A stretch of 9,052 bases of DNA from a bacterium (GTDB lineage: Bacteria; Krumholzibacteriota; Krumholzibacteriia; Krumholzibacteriales; WJIX01). The stretch spans positions 1 through 9,052 of the forward strand of contig JAGHBT010000193.1 of the NCBI GenBank assembly GCA_021160845.1, given 5' to 3'. Position 1 is the first letter of the stretch; every line of letters begins with the position of its first letter. Of this stretch, positions 7,339-9,052 are shown piece after piece. A program made the translations under genes and the position numbers. Below the pieces are notes generated by a model. That model was given only the letters and a program-made list of their open reading frames with translations, searched no databases and was not told the origin of the DNA.

Positions 7339-7375
7339 TTCGCATTATGCGAATACCATAAAAGATTATGCGAAT
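7339..7375. promoter_or_regulatory. Palindrome plus 21-bp-phased direct repeat: candidate activator-binding (enhancer) site
   Basis: TTCGCATTATGCGAA at 7339-7353 is a perfect 7-1-7 palindrome. Its right half lies in the 11-mer ATTATGCGAAT (7344-7354), which is repeated exactly at 7365-7375, a period of 21 bp or about two helical turns. Flanking CCATA (7356-7360) and TATGG (7382-7386) add further symmetry. No T tract follows on either strand, so it does not look like a terminator. It lies about 223-259 bases upstream of the predicted pilB transcription start, a workable enhancer distance. Which protein binds is unknown; PilR is the obvious candidate, but the site could instead serve a regulator unrelated to pili. 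Confidence 0.55.
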
Positions 7376-7436
7376 TATGAATATGGAGTGCAAATCAACC
7401 AGTTATCGACAGATTTTTTGCCATACAGTACAAAAA

Positions 7437-9052
7437 TTAATTGACAAAATTCCAGATTATTCCAATCCTGAAATGTCTCTCGCCCATATAATAACCAGGT
7501 AAAGTCTGGTAACGAGAATCCATGAAATTCCTGATCTGCAATTTAATAAGAGCGGACATAAGGGTTATCGAAACGGAGAAATTCTGAACGGCAGCAGGCT
7601 CAATTACCATTGTCCCCCAGCTTCTTCTTCCAGTCTCTATTGAATCAAAACGAAGCGTTAAAGTTTCCGTATCCTTGAATACAGGCATCTTTAAAAAGAG
7701 ATTTCCACTAACACGATATTCAGGTATACCATCGGTATAATCATTCCCAGTCAGAAAATAGTCTCCGGCAAGTTTATAACCGAATCGTGACCCGCGGTAT
7801 TTTCCATCGACGCCGTATTCAGCCCTGATACCGGAAACTTCCTCAATATTCGAAGAATTGTATAGCTCGTTATTGTTGTTCTCGGCTATAATGCCACCTT
7901 CCTCACGCCTCAAAAAGAGATGTAATAAAAGACCCGAACTAAAATATTTTTCCAAGGATATTTCATGAGTGATTTCAGGTCTCAATTCTTTGTTGCCAAT
8001 ATTTCTAATTTCATAGCAATCAAAAATAGTATCCGGCTCAGGATGAAAGAGCATAGCGGCAGAAGGAAGTACCATCTTTCTTGAAATAAGCAAAGTTTCA
8101 TAAGATCCTGTTTTCCCTTCGTGGCTTATTCCAAATTCTCCTCCCAGGTAGGATCCGGCCTCGCTGTGCTCTCCTCCGTAAATTCCGCTTCTTAAAGCAA
8201 AATTTTTCCGCGAATGGGATGATATAACAATACCCCCCTCGTAATTTTCTATCTCTGGTGCGACTCTCTTCCCTGCGAACCTGTTTTCATAGTAATCGCG
8301 CCTGCCGGAAAAGAAGTTTCTCATGTGAACCCGTCCTAATTTTCTGTCGAAAATAAGAGAAAGAGTTGAACGTAAACCCGAAACGCTTCCTTCAAACCGT
8401 TCCCTTTTAAAACCAAAGTTCCTCACGGATGCCTTTAACCCATTGTGCCTGTACTGCATCCATGAATCAAAACCACGGCTTCTTATATCTTCAAGTGATG
8501 AACAGGCTGAACCTGCAAATGTATCCTCAAATCTTGTAAAATGTATCACCGCGCTATGTTGTGGATCACACCCGAAAGAAACTTCCATTGAAACCGATCT
8601 TGCGTCATCTCTCCCCACACGGTTTTTTGGATAAGCTGCAAGGGGTTCAAAAAAATCCTGAAGATACTCATTATAAACAATAGTACCGTTTATATATGAT
8701 TTTGGAGTAGAAAACCAGATTCTTCTCGCTCTGCGATTGTTACCTCCATATGTGAAGTTCGCTTGGGCAAACGGAGATTCTCTTCCGCCTCTTTCAAGAA
8801 CAACATTAATGGCGCCGGCATTTGAGATATACCCGTTTATGGAAGGAGAACCGCTGTAAACTACTTCAATCCGTTTTACGCGTGACAAATCTATAAATTT
8901 AACTAGAGGCTCCGAGGTATAAATATTACTTAGAGGCATACCATTCACCAACAAATTCATACCATAACTCTTCCTGCCGCTAACCGAAAACCCTGTAGAA
9001 GAACCCGGGGGACCCTTACGCCAAAAGGACACACCGGGTATTATTTCAAGAA
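7437..9052 (-). CDS. TonB-dependent outer-membrane receptor, BtuB-like, N-terminus outside window
   Basis: 537 visible residues of an outer-membrane transporter that imports a ligand using TonB-ExbBD energy. The visible part opens in the plug domain with LEIIPGVSF, then FSVSGRKSYGMNLLVNGMPL and LSRVKRIEVVYSGSPSINGY, the usual plug pattern of PGV, an R/S-x-G strand, a VNGxPL strand and RIEVV before a glycine-rich turn. The rest is a beta-barrel of alternating strands ending in NFMDSRYQTLPGYYMGERHF and the C-terminal IWNFVN, the classic last-strand signature (NFxDxxYxxxPGY). The barrel is short, closest in size to BtuB or small siderophore receptors. The plug turn, normally like ALYGSxAIGGVINI, is divergent (SINGYISNAGAINVVL). 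The frame is open to the right edge, so the signal peptide and TonB box are not seen. A GTG at 9032 is internal (the V of PGV), not a start. Ligand unknown; no functional link to the pilus genes is evident. Confidence 0.9.
   Translation of the reverse strand, partial: LEIIPGVSFWRKGPPGSSTGFSVSGRKSYGMNLLVNGMPLSNIYTSEPLVKFIDLSRVKRIEVVYSGSPSINGYISNAGAINVVLERGGRESPFAQANFTYGGNNRRARRIWFSTPKSYINGTIVYNEYLQDFFEPLAAYPKNRVGRDDARSVSMEVSFGCDPQHSAVIHFTRFEDTFAGSACSSLEDIRSRGFDSWMQYRHNGLKASVRNFGFKRERFEGSVSGLRSTLSLIFDRKLGRVHMRNFFSGRRDYYENRFAGKRVAPEIENYEGGIVISSHSRKNFALRSGIYGGEHSEAGSYLGGEFGISHEGKTGSYETLLISRKMVLPSAAMLFHPEPDTIFDCYEIRNIGNKELRPEITHEISLEKYFSSGLLLHLFLRREEGGIIAENNNNELYNSSNIEEVSGIRAEYGVDGKYRGSRFGYKLAGDYFLTGNDYTDGIPEYRVSGNLFLKMPVFKDTETLTLRFDSIETGRRSWGTMVIEPAAVQNFSVSITLMSALIKLQIRNFMDSRYQTLPGYYMGERHFRIGIIWNFVN

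Larger units (their letters stand above)
7024..7436. other. AT-rich non-coding regulatory region between receptor gene and pilB
   Basis: About 413 bases with no convincing gene on either strand. From the receptor side it holds the palindrome/direct-repeat block, a short GC-rich palindrome, the candidate IHF site, a second copy of the 9-mer TGGTATTCG (minus strand, 7201-7209; first copy 7350-7358), the sigma-54 promoter and the pilB leader. I see no clear rho-independent terminator after the receptor gene and no recognisable riboswitch, including the conserved core of the cyclic-di-GMP type. Confidence 0.6.

Noticed and set aside
7344..7364. Palindrome at 7339-7353 as a terminator for the receptor gene
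   Set aside because: The centre is one base, leaving a stem of only about 5 bp with a usable loop, and no T tract follows on either strand.
7396..7425. Another sigma-54-like site on the minus strand (TGGCAAAAAATCTGT)
   Set aside because: It has the -24 half but lacks the GC at -12, and it lies close behind the receptor stop, far from pilB.
9030..9032. GTG as the start of the receptor gene
   Set aside because: The frame stays open to the right edge and the residues before it (LEIIPG) continue the plug-domain motif, so the gene simply starts outside the window.

Overview
The window is about 9 kb from a Gram-negative-type (diderm) bacterium. Every gene I can support lies on the minus strand. 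Read right to left in transcription order, the layout is: the 3' part of an outer-membrane TonB-dependent receptor gene (9052 to 7437), a 413-434 bp AT-rich non-coding region, then a tight type IV pilus operon pilB, pilT, pilC, pilS, pilR running off the left edge. Gene gaps inside the operon are only 24, 22, 26 and 18 bp.

The order pilB-pilT-pilC-pilS-pilR is the arrangement known from Myxococcus and Geobacter, where pilA follows. Similar clusters occur in other diderm phyla, so I would not name a genus. The base composition is moderately AT-rich, and TTG start use and poorly conserved signature residues suggest a lineage distant from the well-studied models.

The genes form one machine and its control. 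PilB powers pilus extension, PilT powers retraction, and PilC is the inner-membrane platform on which both ATPases act. PilS is a six-helix membrane sensor kinase and PilR its sigma-54-dependent response regulator, which classically activates the major pilin gene.

The most interesting part is the non-coding region upstream of pilB. It holds a near-consensus sigma-54 (-24/-12) promoter at 7127-7142, a 12-of-13 match to the IHF consensus at 7227-7239, and a perfect 7-1-7 palindrome overlapping an 11-bp direct repeat with 21-bp period at 7339-7375. That order (activator site, bending site, sigma-54 promoter) is the standard enhancer layout, and suggests that the pilBTCSR operon is itself controlled by PilR or another enhancer-binding protein.

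Oddities in the genes: pilR carries a one-base frameshift inside the AAA+ domain (about 454-458), and its receiver domain lacks the conserved Lys-Pro pair. PilS has Ala in place of the Asn/Thr of the HExxN/T phosphatase motif. PilT has a degenerate AIRNLIRE motif. PilB most likely starts at a TTG seven codons inside its longest open frame, where a GGAGGAG ribosome-binding site stands. I saw no mobile elements, CRISPR arrays, tRNA or rRNA genes.
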